A DNA stretch of 64,000 bases from Sthenelais limicola (taxonomy: Eukaryota > Annelida > Polychaeta > Phyllodocida > Sigalionidae), in assembly GCA_942159475.1 (NCBI GenBank), contig OW804096.1:130004941-130068940 (forward strand). The letters are read 5' to 3'. Every line of letters begins with the position of its first letter. The stretch's first letter is position 1. This document shows, in pieces, positions 1-13,904 of this stretch. Below the pieces are notes generated by a model that ran no database searches, had not been told where the DNA came from, and was given only the letters and a program-made list of their open reading frames with translations. The translations under genes were made by a program, and so were the position numbers.

Positions 1-300
1 GAACTGGATGAATCAGGTCCTCAACCAAGCTATCGGTCAACTTTGAGCTGTCACCATGGTAACTCAACAAACACAAGCAGTAGGGTAAGGGATGGAAGAG
101 AAATGGGCAGTTCAGATGATGGGGATTATAAAGGGGGTGGAACAGAGAATGGCACAGCCACCAGAGACGGGGGTGAGTATGGGGATGGCACCGACCATCA
201 TCACACAGGCAGACCTAGTGTATTGTCAGGGGATGATGATATGAGGGATTACGATTCAGATCAGGATCAAGATACAAGACCCCTACATGTCATAGTGTGA
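1..300 (+). CDS. C-terminal coding exon of an unidentified gene (partial)
   Basis: Frame 1 is open from the first base to a TGA at 298-300 (99 codons), with no ATG near its left edge, so it looks like the last coding exon of a gene that begins outside the window. The protein is hydrophilic and low in complexity, rich in Gly, Asp, Ser, Thr and His, with no membrane segment or known domain, as expected for a disordered tail. Its last residues are R-P-L-H-V-I-V, a possible class II PDZ ligand (hydrophobic at -2 and 0), which would fit the cytoplasmic tail of a membrane protein; that is inference. I do not recognise the family. A chance open frame is possible, but 99 codons without a stop in AT-rich DNA makes a real exon more likely. 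Confidence 0.45.
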   Translation, partial: ELDESGPQPSYRSTLSCHHGNSTNTSSRVRDGREMGSSDDGDYKGGGTENGTATRDGGEYGDGTDHHHTGRPSVLSGDDDMRDYDSDQDQDTRPLHVIV

Positions 301-2027
301 GGCTCTAGTAATTGGAGATCGAAGGGTGAATAGAAAAGAAGTGAATCCAGGGGACCCTATAGCGACTAGGCCTTTAGGAAACAATGGGATTAGAGCACGG
401 GTCTGTGATAGAGAATATCATGTTTCAGTGCGTCCTCAAATAATTATAGACACTGTTACTTATATTCTAGCTTAGGTAAAGAGATCCCTTTAAAGATGTA
501 AATGGCGTTAAGGTTAGTTACAACGGATTGTACACCCAGGCATGAAGCAGCTAATTGAGTCCATATCTCATACTTGAAACTGAGATTACGAATATTAAAG
601 AAGTTCTATCAGTAGATCTATACACAACTGCATGGGACCTTCTAGATCACGGTAAATCCTAGGGAATGTAAATATCAACAGCTACATATAGAAAGGGAGA
701 AAGTCAACGAATAAACAAACCAGTTAAGTGATTCTATCGGATGATCGGTCAGTATGCAAACTTTGGACATTGCAAGGCGTTGTTTTCAATTTCAACAAAC
801 CCTGACATATTAATATACATTTCTCTTTAAACAACTTGAAATATATTGCTTTTTACATTTCGTGATCAAGATTAATTGTTGAAGTAGTTCTTTAGGTGGA
901 TTTGTTAACATAGAAATATAATGTACTATCATGACCAATTGAATATCAATGTGTTAAGGATGGTTTCTAGGTTCCTAGTGAACAGGAGAAATAAACTTTG
1001 TATAGTTGTTTACGATGGGCGGAAAACTATTTTAATCGCCTCAAACGAGTCCCTGAATCTATAGATGTTTTCCTGAGAACAAGGTGTTTATGCATATCAG
1101 ACCAGTGGGCATGCCTCACACTTTATATTTCTAGGTAATTATAGAACTTAAAATTGTTGAATATTATAAATGAATCTCCTGGAAAGTCAAAGGATCAAAG
1201 GTCACAAGGTTTTCCATAATATGTAAATATATTATATATATGTGTTTCAGTTAAGACACACTTTGATATTGAAATTTTATCTTGGTAATATTATGAGCAT
1301 ATTCATAAATATACAGGTTGAAGAAGACATTGTAGATATCTCATGTACTATAAGAACGATATCTTATTGATATTTACATTAATAAAGCGATTTTAGCTCC
1401 TCTGTTAGTCATTTGATTTGGTCACTTACTACGACTGTGGGTCAATGATGTTTACTCAATCGGAATGATGAAATGCTCCGATTTTAACAACCAAAAGATA
1501 GTACATTCGTGAAACATGATTGATCGATCTCACGTAACCGAACTTGAAGTCTTTCCACATTCACAAGCATCCTTGTCTGCGCCAAGTCAAAACATTGTAG
1601 ACAGTTAAGTTTTATTTTGCCCCAACTGACTTTTCAAATCATGTTATGTCCATTTAATGGTTTGCCTCAGACTGGTTTAGATTTCTCCGACACTGCTGAT
1701 TGGTATCAGCTAGTCAGGGAAAACCAAACATTAAATCATGCATGCATGCCCTTATGAATGGAAGAGCTAGGACTATACGGCAAAAGTACCCACAACTACG
1801 GACTTCGAAAATCCATGAAAATGATATCCTTTCCCCTGATAGAAGTATTTGCGTCTATTGTTTTGATAATTAAACATCGATGAAATTAGCAACAAAAATT
1901 CCCAATTTTTCCCTGTAATTCTAGAGGGTAATCTGTCGTCCATGTAGAACTAATCTGTTTGAGTAACGTGGTAAAGTGACGTGACACTTGTGATGAGTTC
2001 AGAGTTTCCGTGTACTTGATCATTTGG

Positions 2028-2092
2028 TATTTGATTAGGCTATTTGGAAGGATTTTGATTAGAATATATTTGATTAGGATATTTGGAAGGAT
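2028..2092. repeat. 26-bp near-perfect direct duplication
   Basis: A 26-bp unit of the form TATTTGATTAGG-N-TATTTGGAAGGAT occurs at 2028-2053 and again at 2067-2092 with one difference (C/A). The 13-bp spacer contains a partial third copy. It is a local tandem duplication with no evident function. Confidence 0.7.
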
Positions 2093-5000
2093 ATATATAG
2101 TAGCGACTATTTTTGTATTGGAGTCGAAAGTTGGTACTTGGGAATAAAGATTAATGAGGGTAGGGTATATAACTGTAAAGGTTTCTCGAGAGTGAACGCG
2201 CTATACAAGGAATCATTCCGTGGACGCGCGTATGCGTACAGTCGACATGTTCAAGTTCGTGAGTAGTATAGGAAAAGAAGGGAGATTATCGGGCAGTCTT
2301 GGGGAGTAGTATACGAGAAAGAACCCTGCCACAGGTTACTATTTTGTTTAATAAAAAACAGATTCTGTCAAGCAGCATTTTGTATCATCACAATATTTTG
2401 GGTTAGGCTGGAATATGAAACTATCAAATTCGAGTTGCAGTCGCCATCACACAAGTGTAGAAGCATAAATAAGGGAATAGAGTATACCGCCCCCCTTTAC
2501 ATCGTTGAAAGCTTTCACAGTTTTGAACCATTAAGCAGCCGTTATTTAAATAACCATATAGGTCATCCTGGTTGAATAAAGTTGACATAAATGCATGAAT
2601 TATGTTCAGGGACAGCATCATATGCCCTTCCTACACTCGCGAATATCTCATTATTGGTGTCTAACTTATTGGTATCCAAATTACTTTTATTATTTGTTCC
2701 CCGCGTTCTGTGTATACCGTACAAACTTAAGCTCAATTAACTTGACCACAATAGCCACATTTCCCACGCTTAATTGCGACTTGGGAATATAATAATAGTG
2801 TGGTACTGAGCTGTACGCACCAAGCTTTGCATGCACAATGTACTATACACTACATTAATACGCCTAGCCTGATTGACATGTACATAGAATACGATCTCAT
2901 AATTATGTCCCTACTCGTGCGCAGCCTAGATATTCCTCTTTACATCCTTCCCTGAGGTGAAAATGGAGCAAAAAAGACACAATGAGATCAGGTAAATCGA
3001 TGGTGGGAAAGAATCACGCACTCCTTTCTGAATACTGATGGGTCCCCTTCACAATTCTATATGCTGCCTGCGCAGCATTCACGATATACTTCCGGTTTAA
3101 TTAAAGGCTAGGCCATAAAACGGGAAGTGTTAAGAAGACCGAGCATATATTCTGCCTACACACGCTATTTAGTGATATAGGAATTGTAAAAGAAGGTCCA
3201 TTTTCATTTACATCCTTGATTTACCGCCTTAACTCCAGTCGGTAAATGTAAAGTCTCATCACAATATCTCATATGAAAAACAGTCCCCCGGTAAAAAAAT
3301 ATAATCTTTTATATTGCAATCTAAAACTAGCATTGGCCATGTCTATGCATTATTTTGTCCAACGTAAACTATATTCGTGCTTTTATAAGAAGCTATTATC
3401 CGACACTTAATTGTCTTAATATTGCTGCCCTGGTTGCAATGTATAAGGCCCCTAATGGTAATTAAATTAACCATTCTTTTATGCAATTTTACACTTGATT
3501 AAAAACAGGACACCTTTTGTCAGTTCACACGCCTTGTTAATATGGTGTCGCATCAAGTTCTTTCCTCCATTCTGGGAGTATTCCTGGGAAATGTTGCATG
3601 CAGCTTGTGAATGGTTGTAAATGTGATGTGGTATTTCGTGGGATGAGCTCGAAGTAAATGTGTGTTTTTCCCATGTGAGTGTAACTTAGAGAGGCACTTA
3701 GACCTATAAATATTTACCGTCCGACAGCGGCACTGTCACTAAGGAGCAAGGCATGGACTGTGCTCTATGTTTTATACGCTGGAGCCAAGGGCAGGTGGAG
3801 CTTTCTACAAGCCAAAGTGTGGAAGGATGAAGAGAGTCAGCATTGTAATGCGAGCTCTGGATTTTCCCCATATAGGAATGAGATGGGGGGCCTCGGTATA
3901 AACCTTTAACCAATAATATGTGCCTCGGGGTAGGGAGATTTATATTTTGAGATATGCCAGAGGGGAGCATACATCACACAGAGGATAAGAGGGGTGCCCT
4001 ATGAAATCTATATTCATGGAAGGGGGACGGGGATAAAACCGGGTCCTTCTGACAGCATGATATACTTCAGTCGACTTTTATCTTTACGCCAAACGGAGTC
4101 GGAACCTGTCTAGCGTAAATGTGCCTTGTAGTATTCTTGTTATATGTTAAGTTGTTTGTGAAAGAACTATTAAACGTGCAATAACTGTTTAAGTAATGGA
4201 AGAAGTTTAAGCAGCAAGGGGGCCCTTAAGATAGGATACACTATAAACACAGCCATACATATTTAATTATTATATTGAAAAGTCCCAAAGCTATCTGACT
4301 GCGGCCATATGGACTAAGCGATCCATAATTGCGGAGAAACGAAGGAAGTCTTTCTGAAAATGAATCATGCAGTTGTTGCCACCGACACCCTCGTGGTTCA
4401 TGACCGGGACGGGATTTTTGACGGGCATAGCTAGCATCTCACGCGGCCTGCCACAATGCTCCTCTTCCCACGTCTAATTTAGTGGAATTGCAGCATAGCG
4501 AACTCCAGGGTCCTGAATGAGATATTCTAAATTATCCAATTACTATCTATTAGCGCTGAGGCTAAGTAAATTGCCGTAAACACGTGTCCGGAATTCGTCC
4601 GTCCTCAGAAATTATCTCTTGCGTCATTCTTTGCTGGCAAGTTAAGAAGTGGTGTGCATGGTTTCCAACCTTTATATTAACAATGTGATTTAGCATTCCA
4701 TGTTACAAATACCTTTCTAATTATATAGTTATTAATGTATGCTGCGTCAATTTGGTCTTTCTTTATGGATGTATATGTATGTGTGGATGTATTCTCGCGG
4801 TGCCTGCTAATATATTCGTACACACTATAATTATTAATATAATCTGATTTAAATTATCGTTGGGAAAATGTTAACTCTCGTTCTATACTTCACCGCATAT
4901 CCCTTCTTCATTGTCATAGGGACAACGGGACCAATAAAACCAAAATACACTTATCGTTATACAAAATAGTTCTCATCTTCTCCTATATATCAACCAGTTC

Positions 5001-6102
5001 CAATAATATTCTTTTACTCTTACAGAAAAATCATGTATTCCCTTACAATTTCTTATAGCTTCAGGTAGTGCGTTTAATAACTGAACTTTGTAGTTATCAT
5101 TTATTGAAGGTTTATGTTAAAAAAAACACGACAAAATAGCTTGTAAATCCCAACCATAACAAACTAGACGATGCAGGACGACTTCACCAATATGTACACA
5201 TGTCGCCCTGGAGATTTAGTGACGCACGCATGCATCGGGTGAACCACCATTGTGCTACAAATGGAGCATGTACTAATCAGAAGCTATCCTTTAAATCATC
5301 GGCTCCGATCAGGCTACGGCGAGGTCTAGCTCTCCGGTGCATGTTAATTCAATCCCTTTATTTTTGCATCGCATCTATAAACATTATGTGTTGCAGCATT
5401 GGGGAGGAAATGGGAAACAAGGGCGTCATTTTACTATACATGTATATAGAGAGAGATATCTCGTCTGACACTTGTCAGATGTATTCCCTGTTTTCATTCT
5501 ACTCAACAAATACTATATGCAGCTTTCGAGGGCTGAATACCCGGGAGGTCTGGACTATTTAGACAGGCAATGGATGATTAAATAACAGAGCACTTTGTAT
5601 TGGTCTGACAAATCTGTCTGCCTGTAGAGTCAATTTACCCAAGCCCGAGTTTCTGTCACAACACCTAATAGAACGGCCTTCCTCTACAATGACATAACAA
5701 GGTGCTCCATTATTTCTATATAAACCCACATTGGCAAAACTAAGTTGTGAGGTACAGTCATGAGATTTGATAAATTGGGTTTGTATGTAGACAATATTCG
5801 CTGTCAGGTATTCAGGTAAAACAGACTGGTTGTGCAACAAAACCGTCCAAACCCATAAATTCTGGAGCATACTATTTTGTGTAAAAAATGTATTTTTAAA
5901 ATGGTGTAGACACGCATACTTTCTGGGAATATGTGGAAGTGCATCTGTAGTTATTTTTTCTTATAAAAATATGTTTAAAATACCACTAATACGAATGTTT
6001 AATATATACCAATTGGCTTTAAATATCTACTTGACATGCGCGGTGGTGTATGTGTCTAAAGTGTTTATCTTGGTCAGAACGTGACAGCTTTTATCAAACA
6101 TC

Positions 6103-6117
6103 GGGGGGGGGGGGGGG
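6103..6117. repeat. G15 homopolymer
   Basis: A run of 15 G residues, followed by TACC. It could form a G-quadruplex and is a likely site of length error in sequencing. Another 15-G run is at 43439-43453. Confidence 0.85.
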
Positions 6118-7097
6118 TACCGACCAATATAGGCTTCTCATAATCCCTGTCGGCCATGTGAAAGGATAGTTGGCTCTCACCCAACACCACAAATCACCTG
6201 TTTGTCTGTCCCCATTAGTCTCTGAATATGTGATCATTACATGGTCAAAGTGAACAAACCATCCTTGAGTCAGTTAGAACAGCCAGATGTGACATTTAAT
6301 TGGTTATTTTCGATAATACAAATATATTCTCGTTGATACAATAGACAAAGTTACTCGTCGGCAATAGTAATTATATTCTTTATTTATCCATTCACTTGAC
6401 AAAAAGGAGGTATATGTCTGAGTATTTAGCCTCGGCTCTTTTGCAGTTGATTGCATTAAAGATAGCTCACCCTTTACCCAATATCAATAATAGTAAACAT
6501 GTTGGTAAAAGTAAATCCCAAAAGCAGAGGCAATGCCTTATCGCCTAGTTAAATTCAGTGTGCCAAATCCGTAACATATTTACAATGTACAACACTTTGT
6601 CTTAAAGTTTACCTATGACCTTAAGGTGGAGAAGGAAGATAGCCAACATCCCACCTCCCACAGTTAATCAATTAGTGTTTATCGATTCTTCAAAAGATTG
6701 ATGAATGGATTTCTGAAATAATTCAGTGCAATAACTGAGTGCTTTAGGTCACATGTGTTTATTACCAACTGCATGCCAATTTCCATGCAAAAGACCCCTA
6801 AATGTAGTTGCACGCAATAAACCGTTGCATTCTTTTCAGTGTCGATTGGGGTTTAAATGAGATTCCACCTTTTAAAGACTGTTTCGTTTTCAAATGATTC
6901 CTTTTATTATGGGTGTTTAATATCAACTCGCTCATATTTGTCTGTTTATGTGTGCGGTGACATCTACCAGAGAGAAGGTGAAAAGAACAGGTTGTGTAAT
7001 ATAAATGAAAGTAAGCACACTGATACTCATACAACTTAAATACTAAGACTGTTGTACATACATCATCCAGAAGCATTGCTCGTAAAATATTTATCTA

Positions 7098-7130
7098 TAT
7101 CAAAGGTGTATCAAAGGTGTATCAAAGGTA
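7098..7130. repeat. 11-bp tandem repeat, three copies
   Basis: The unit TATCAAAGGTG occurs three times head to tail; the third copy differs at its last base. It is a minisatellite seed in non-coding DNA. Confidence 0.85.
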
Positions 7131-9296
7131 TTCTGTAAATAGAGTTATGCACTGTTATCAATTGTTTCTTATTATTTCTGCATGGGGATGTTTGCCAACA
7201 AAGCCTTTATGACAAAAGCTGAATAATTTTGTTTAAATCCGTGAAGTCCCCTTTAAAATATTCTCCTCTTTACTCTGCTGATTTTAGGGAAATACACCGG
7301 CACTACACTAGGCATTATTCGGGATTGTAGTATGTGGCTCCCAGCGAGAGCTGAATACATTACAATATATATACAGCGATTGAAATCGGTCTCCTTTCAC
7401 CTTAGATGGCAGCTAGCCCGGTCACCAACGCTGTGTTATGCTGATCGGGAAATCTTTCGCATAGATATAAGCCTACAGGGCTTGAGTAATAAATTTCCAC
7501 AGTCCCATTAATTCGAACACCTGCAGGTAGGTGGACATAAAAGGAATTACAAGCACTGCCTCGGGTGCGCCTCTCCAATTGGTTTCTTGATTTTCCGTTA
7601 CAAATTCAATCATCCACTGATACAGCAATATTTATGTTTCCCGAGTGGCATTTATGCGGGGGTGTCGGATTCTGTATTGCTTGAATTGCTGTCGACAAAA
7701 TGAAAGGTAGGCAAAGATTTAAGTCATCAAATTTCACAAAATTCATCTAATATTGGCATGATAACATCTAGTTACCCATAGAAATCATAACTTAACACAT
7801 GTGAAATTTGGGGCAGTTTCCCCAAGAGGGAAATGTACCATATGTAGACCCTGCATTGTCACAGAAGGCCACGGTATGTAACCTCAAGCGAATATATTCA
7901 CTTGAGATATATGCTGGCCTCCTGTAGGCAAACTATTCGCCTTCTTTCAAATCTCGGCCCTCTGGATGGATTGATCATGGGGATAAGCCCTTATAACATG
8001 ACCAATGTTTTCCAGATCCAAGTATAACACGCTATAAGTCCATGCTATTCCATTCCCTCGCTATGTTTTTTTTTCATATTGACTCTGACGAAGAGCAATC
8101 ATTACTGACTTTAAGTTTTTATCTGACTATAAATCTATCAATTTAATTATATTTATACATCATATGGCATCCTACTCTGGGTGAATGTTATACGGTGTTT
8201 CCAATGCCAGCAATTGTGACTATGTGGCGTAATCAAGTGTGTTGATGCAAAGGAAACATAAATGTGCAGGTTGGTAAAGTTATAGCAATGGGTGCGACAC
8301 AACACTTGCAATAAAGTAGCGAATTGTGTATCTTCGAGCTTGTTATCCCCCGCCGACCATATTGATCAGTAATGAGAAAGGTTTCGGTAAATGTCTTCAA
8401 GAGTAAACAATACAAAAGATAGGTGGATGGCAAAGGGCGAGGAAAAAGGAGCCGGACGTGTGAACCTCCGTTGCTCAGCAACCACTAGGGCAACCACCTT
8501 AGCTTGCTGACCTTTTGTTTTCCATCCTGTCCATATTCATAAGTATTCCTCGAAACAATATATTACACCTTTGAGGGGTCGTGTAGGCCCGCTCCTTTAA
8601 TAAACTTTAAAGAGAAACTTATAAATCTGTGAAAGTTACTTGTGTCATAGGTTAGAACTTTTGAATCCTTCATATTCCACACACTAATATTACTTTTTGT
8701 TAGTTCCGCAGTGTAGAATCTGCACCTGCATTAAACAAATCAACGATATTAGTTATTGGTTATATTGCTTTTAATACTTAAATGTCATTTATCGACCTTT
8801 TCACTCATCCTTATAGGGAATTGCAATTTTGTCACTCAATTTTGTCTCAAGTTTAGCTTTAAGGATATTATATCTTTACAAAAAACCATTATTATTCATC
8901 GGCCTCCTGGTTTATGGGGAATATAACCGTCTCATACTCAAGCTGATTGACCTAGGGTTCGCCTCATAAACTATCTTTGCCTTCGGATGTTCCCAATTAT
9001 TCGGTGCAGATTTGTGATGTATTGGTGCCGTAGACCATGAGTCATCATAACTATCTAAGAAGAGTCCTTATTCTTAGCCCTAACGATACCCCCTCCCAGC
9101 TTGAATTCTCTTCTAATAATGATGCTAAATGAGTATATAAAAGATACTGGAATAGTCTTTACATCTCACGTACGGCACGTAAATCGTCTGCGATCGAAAA
9201 GGACGTTATTCGTTTGAAATCGCCTCTTTAATATGTCCGGTCTTTAATGCGCTAAACATATAATAATGGACAAATAAGAGGTTCTGTCACCTATGT

Positions 9297-9715
9297 CAAT
9301 TGTGATGTGTTTCAGGAAAATGAGTCATAAGTCGCAAAATTGATATTTTTCAAAGTGTTTTTCACAAGATCACATTATTGGAATCTTCTGATTCTTTGAG
9401 AGTTCATCACTTATACATTATATCAATCGATGTATCAAATTACAGGAAAATCTACATGTAGTATACCCTTTAGATTTAAAGGTCCTCATATGGACTAAAT
9501 TTAGATACTTTACTGTTTATTCACCCCAAGAAAAATTGAAAACTTTTTTTTTCAAAAACGAAAATATCAAACTTAAAATCTAGAAATACTTAAGAGATTA
9601 TTAGACTGTTTACTATCATTGGAATCAGCTTGATCCCATCTTTTCAAATATAATGGTATCTCAAAATCTATTTTTTGCGACTTTTGACTCATTTTCCTGA
9701 AACACATCACAATTG
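9297..9715. mobile_element. MITE-like element with 43-bp terminal inverted repeats
   Basis: The left arm (9297-9339) and right arm (9673-9715) are inverted copies that differ at one base in 43. Both arms begin with CAATTG followed by TGATGTGTTTCAGG on the inward strand. The palindrome CAATTG at both outer ends could be a target duplication or part of the repeat; the sequence alone does not decide. The roughly 330-bp interior is AT-rich and has no ORF. A short, non-coding element with near-identical inverted ends fits a non-autonomous DNA transposon that moved fairly recently. I cannot assign the superfamily. Confidence 0.75.
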
Positions 9716-10635
9716 CGGCTATAGATACAATCAGTTAAGAGGTAACGATAAGATTCCCGGGATAAGAATATTATGTGCTTACGATTCAGTGCATGTAGAA
9801 ATTTAACGTAAATGAATGTTATATCTACTCATTAACTTCATGTATTATACGGTAGAATTTTTAGTAGCATAAGTGTGTACGATTTGGTAGTTTTCGTGCC
9901 CTTTGGATTAAAGGGCAGATTTTCCTTCCTGAAAATCCTAATACATATCAGGTTTAATTGTAAAATCAGACAGACATGGCACAGTATAGATACTGTGCTA
10001 TAGGAGTCAAATCCGATCATTTAGTTGGATTATCAGGAATAAAATGATACAATTCCTTTACAAGAGAAAATCATAATTCTCGCCAGTAATGATGATGATC
10101 CATAGATGCCAAGTGTCATGAAATGTCTACTAGGACAGTCCCGGAAGTTGGCCCTTAATTAGTCGATCCTGGGTCCCGCCCACACACAGAACTTTGTGTC
10201 CCGGAAAGTGAAATTTTGAACTATCAGTATCAGGATAGCGTCACTGGCCTCGATTGGGCTTGTCTGCATGGAACTATTAAAATCGGGATCCTCTCTGGGT
10301 TTGGGGAATGAGGATAATCACTAATGTTGACTATACCTATCAGCAACGTCCCTTGCCAACTGACGACGACCCTGTAATTAACATTATATCAGGGCTATCA
10401 AAGTTACAAAGTCCCTAATATCATTATTATAGGCCTACAACTTTTATTTACAATATATAAGAAGAGGACACAACCTTCAACACTGCTGATCATCCAGAAA
10501 GTATCCGCACAAGGTATCCTAGGAAGTAAATGGGTTATATTTCGGAATGTTAGAGTGTTTTTATATTTAAATTTCCGACGAACTACCCTCCACCCACCCG
10601 TCGCGTTGTCCACCCCACGTCCCACCTGGGCCTCG

Positions 10636-10664
10636 GCGCTGTTTATTCAGTAAATAAACAGCGC
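10636..10664. repeat. Perfect 12-bp-arm hairpin with AATAAA on both strands
   Basis: The arms GCGCTGTTTATT and AATAAACAGCGC are perfect inverted copies around a 5-base loop. Because of the symmetry, an AATAAA poly(A) hexamer lies in the arm on each strand. It might serve as a two-way transcript end, or it may be chance or a transposon remnant. Confidence 0.6.
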
Positions 10665-11676
10665 TATCCATTTCGAATCCCATTTGCTGGTTACGTTGAT
10701 TACGTTGAAGTGACTTCCGGCTCGTACGGAATGGAACAAGGGATCGGAATGGTCAATGGCGTGGATGTAGCTGTGTGGGTTGAGTGTGGAGGTTGAAACG
10801 AAAATGGATTGTGGAAGTGTGAGTGCCTGAATCGACAATGTAAGTACGCTAGGTTGTAGGTATAGGCCTAAACTAAGTATTCCATGCATTAATAGACATT
10901 CTCAGCGGGGAAATTATTGAATGCAGGCAGAGAAGTAACCACATGGAATAAGAGTATATATCGTTGGACACTAGTAGTCTGTGCACCGTGTGAAATTGTA
11001 AATAGAGTCATTCTGACTTCTTCCAAGGAAGAAGCGGGGGTGCCGACCGTCCAGAAAGCATACCGCTGGATTGGGTTGTGTTGGGATCTGAGTTTTAGGC
11101 TTGTTGCTTGTATAAATAAAGAAAAACAGTTGCCGACGAGGTCCCGTCCACGCACCCTACCACCTCCACCCGACCCCCACCCCTAGCTAAGTGCGTAGGC
11201 ACTTAGCAGCGGCCTATGCAGTGGCGCTAGCGGCGGTATTGGGAGACACCATTTTCGGCGCTTGTTGATATATTTCGCGGCAATGGCCGTCCATTCGAAT
11301 CTTCCCGACGGGATCTTTCGAGCTATACCTGACCCTAGCGTTATATATAGACAATATTGTTCCAGTAATCACTAGCTAATATCGTTGCTTACTAATATAC
11401 GGTAGTTCTCGGACCTGACACACAGCTGAATGAGCATTTATTTCGTTGGCAGAGACAGCAGCAATTCCCTTTTCTTCTACTTTGTACGTATGACCGTGAT
11501 AATGGGTACGACTGTTCCAATTTTAGAGAGGAGCCGGTGGCGGCTTTTTTCAAAAGCGGTAGGTCGCGGGAGAGTCCAGGTGGCCCTTTCTAAATTAAAA
11601 TTGAAAATTGATTTTAAAAACAAAAAAAAAAAGTTGAAAATTGCAGTGTTCATACATGAGAGTGGGTTACAAATTG

Positions 11677-13005
11677 ACCTCTCGCCGAGCGGGAGTTAAC
11701 TCCTCCCCTCTGTCCCGCTGACCTCATTCTGTGCACCTCCGACAAACACTGACCACAGGCCACGCATGTATACATGCCTCCATAGGTAATCCAATGGTAG
11801 GCCTGATCTATAGGCCCGGTAGTTATGGTAGTTGGTGACTTTTGGTGAACGATTTTTAATTCTGATTGTACACATTGCCAGAGATCTTTTAGTAAAGAGA
11901 AGTGGACATACATATTTAAAGTTATGCGGGCGGGTAAAACCCAAAAGTTACCCGCCCTCCTTGGCGGCTAAAAGGAACTGAGAAAGATAGAGACAGAATG
12001 ATGAAATTAAGAGAAACAAGTATTTTTAAACGGGGAAATAATTATAGGGTTCATGATTCTTTTACAATTGTACCCAGATCCCATATGACTTGAGAGCAAT
12101 GATGTTCTTGATTAAAATACTGATGTTTATTGATGTACAAAATTACACCCTAGTGACACCATGAAAACTGTAAATAACAAATGACATAGAATACAGTTTC
12201 ACCTGACTTTTAAGGATGTACAAATTCATATAATAACAAAATTTTATAGACAAACACTTCTATTGCATCTTAGCTCATAAGGCACATTAAGTAATAATAG
12301 AAAAATACAATATGAGATTCCTATTGTTATATAAGAGAGCAATACAGACTTGCGCTTGGGTTTCTTGATGAAAGTTGAGAATTCTTTGGAACTTTTATTC
12401 ATTTTGCATATACACATATCTTGTCATAGCTAAGTATCTTAATCACCTTGTATACCTTAAACGGGTATAGGCCTACAATGTCTCTGTTCATTTGAACAAG
12501 AAATAGTTCACACGTGTAGGTTTTAGTGTATAGTGTATCTAAATACTTCTGATACTTGTCTCATTCTAGCCCACTTTTAATATTCTGAAAACATAAAGAA
12601 CAACAAGAATAGGAAGATCTATCTCCTCCCCGCTCACCCAACCTCCCCATCCTCCTCTACTCCCCTACCACACAACATAAATACTACATTATTTCCTTTG
12701 GATTAAGGATGAAAAAACACTTAGAAATCTCTTAAATCTCCATGCATTGTATTGGTCATCTGCCCAAGTAGCATGTGTACCTTTTAACCGTTTTTAAAAC
12801 CACAAATCAATGTACATATTGCCTTCCGTCAACCATACCCCCATGTATCCTATACTATTCCTATACACAGAGAGGGTGTCAACACGCTTGTTTGTCGGAG
12901 GTCCGGCCAGCGGGCCTTGGGGTGACCATGTGGTCAGTATTTGTTATGCGTTTCCTCGCCTCTAATTGGTTGCCGCTGCTTGGCCCAAGTAGGTCGGCGA
13001 GAGGT
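11677..13005. mobile_element. Putative DNA-transposon-like element with inverted ends
   Basis: ACCTCTCGCCGA at 11677-11688 is inverted at 12994-13005. AATTG precedes the left end (11672-11676) and reappears one base beyond the right end (13007-13011), resembling a target duplication. Inside, the block around 11735-11757 recurs in inverted form in two pieces at 12889-12902 (14 of 14) and about 12931-12946 (15 of 16). These subterminal inverted copies suggest an old non-autonomous element of about 1.3 kb. No transposase frame is visible. Confidence 0.45.
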
Positions 13006-13904
13006 TAATTGGATAAATTATTCGCTGACATTTCACCGAAGTGAAAAGAAACTTTTCGTTGACATTATACAGTAATAACATAAATAATTATTAAACAGAA
13101 TTGTCCTTCTAGTGTTCTTGTGTCTTCTGATATTTAGGACTGCATCTGTGTTAGTTTATAGAGCAATCCTTTGAAAAATACTTAAAGTTGGTAGTCATTG
13201 ATAAGCAATAATATACAATAAAATGTCTTCTCGATAGAGTTTCCTATTCTTATTTGTACAATCAGGTTGTATTACATAGCATCTTTAGAATGATATCCAA
13301 TAGACAACAGTGTCCCAGTTCATAGATCTTCTCACATGGTCATAACTGACTTGCACTAGGCAGTTGTACCGCTTCGAATACTTTTAATTGGACATAAATA
13401 ATGACACATCTCCTCCCTGTACTGGTTGGATTTTACATGTTAATAGCAAACGGGTATATGCTAGAAATGCATAGAAAATATGAACTTTAAGGCTAAGACT
13501 TAGAGTAAACAGTAAATAGAGAACAAACGATTATCATAATTGTGAATAAACAACATCACCCCGTATGCCCTCCCCTCCTGTTTCCGCTCCGGTTTTACCG
13601 ATACAATCATACATAGGTCATGCTGTCATAAGTCTTACATTACAGTCTAATCAGTTTGTCCAATAGTCATATCACGAATATGGTACAAGATTTAGTTCAA
13701 CAATTTTTATACTGTCTAACAATTCGTTTTCACAAATATCAAGTTAGACTGTTGTAATTCGAGTCAGCAATAGCTGTATTAAGTGACACACTGATAGATT
13801 TTAATAAAATTAATATTATAGCGATAATAAAAACAAGGGCCACAATAACAACATTCAAATTTAATTGATTTAATCCAGCCTATCGTCTAGATAAAAGCAC
13901 AGGT

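Larger units (their letters stand above)
301..9296. other. AT-rich non-coding DNA
   Basis: No convincing coding exon is seen in about 9 kb. The open frames here are short, unlike known proteins and spread over all frames. Only small repeats stand out: a 26-bp duplication near 2028-2092, a run of 15 G at 6103-6117 and an 11-bp unit repeated three times at 7098-7130. The left end is probably 3' UTR of the gene that ends at 300. Confidence 0.6.
9716..13904. other. Non-coding DNA with a GC-richer patch
   Basis: No gene is recognised. The part at about 10560-11340 is richer in CpG than its surroundings and contains a strong hairpin (10636-10664) and a smaller palindrome near 11188-11207 (arms CTAAGTGC/GCACTTAG). 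It could be a promoter or an old repeat, but no exon with clear splice sites is visible. A second inverted-repeat element (11677-13005) occupies most of the right half. Confidence 0.5.

Noticed and set aside
5200..5562. 120-codon plus-strand ORF in the left intergenic region
   Set aside because: Composition resembles translated non-coding DNA; no start context or relative.
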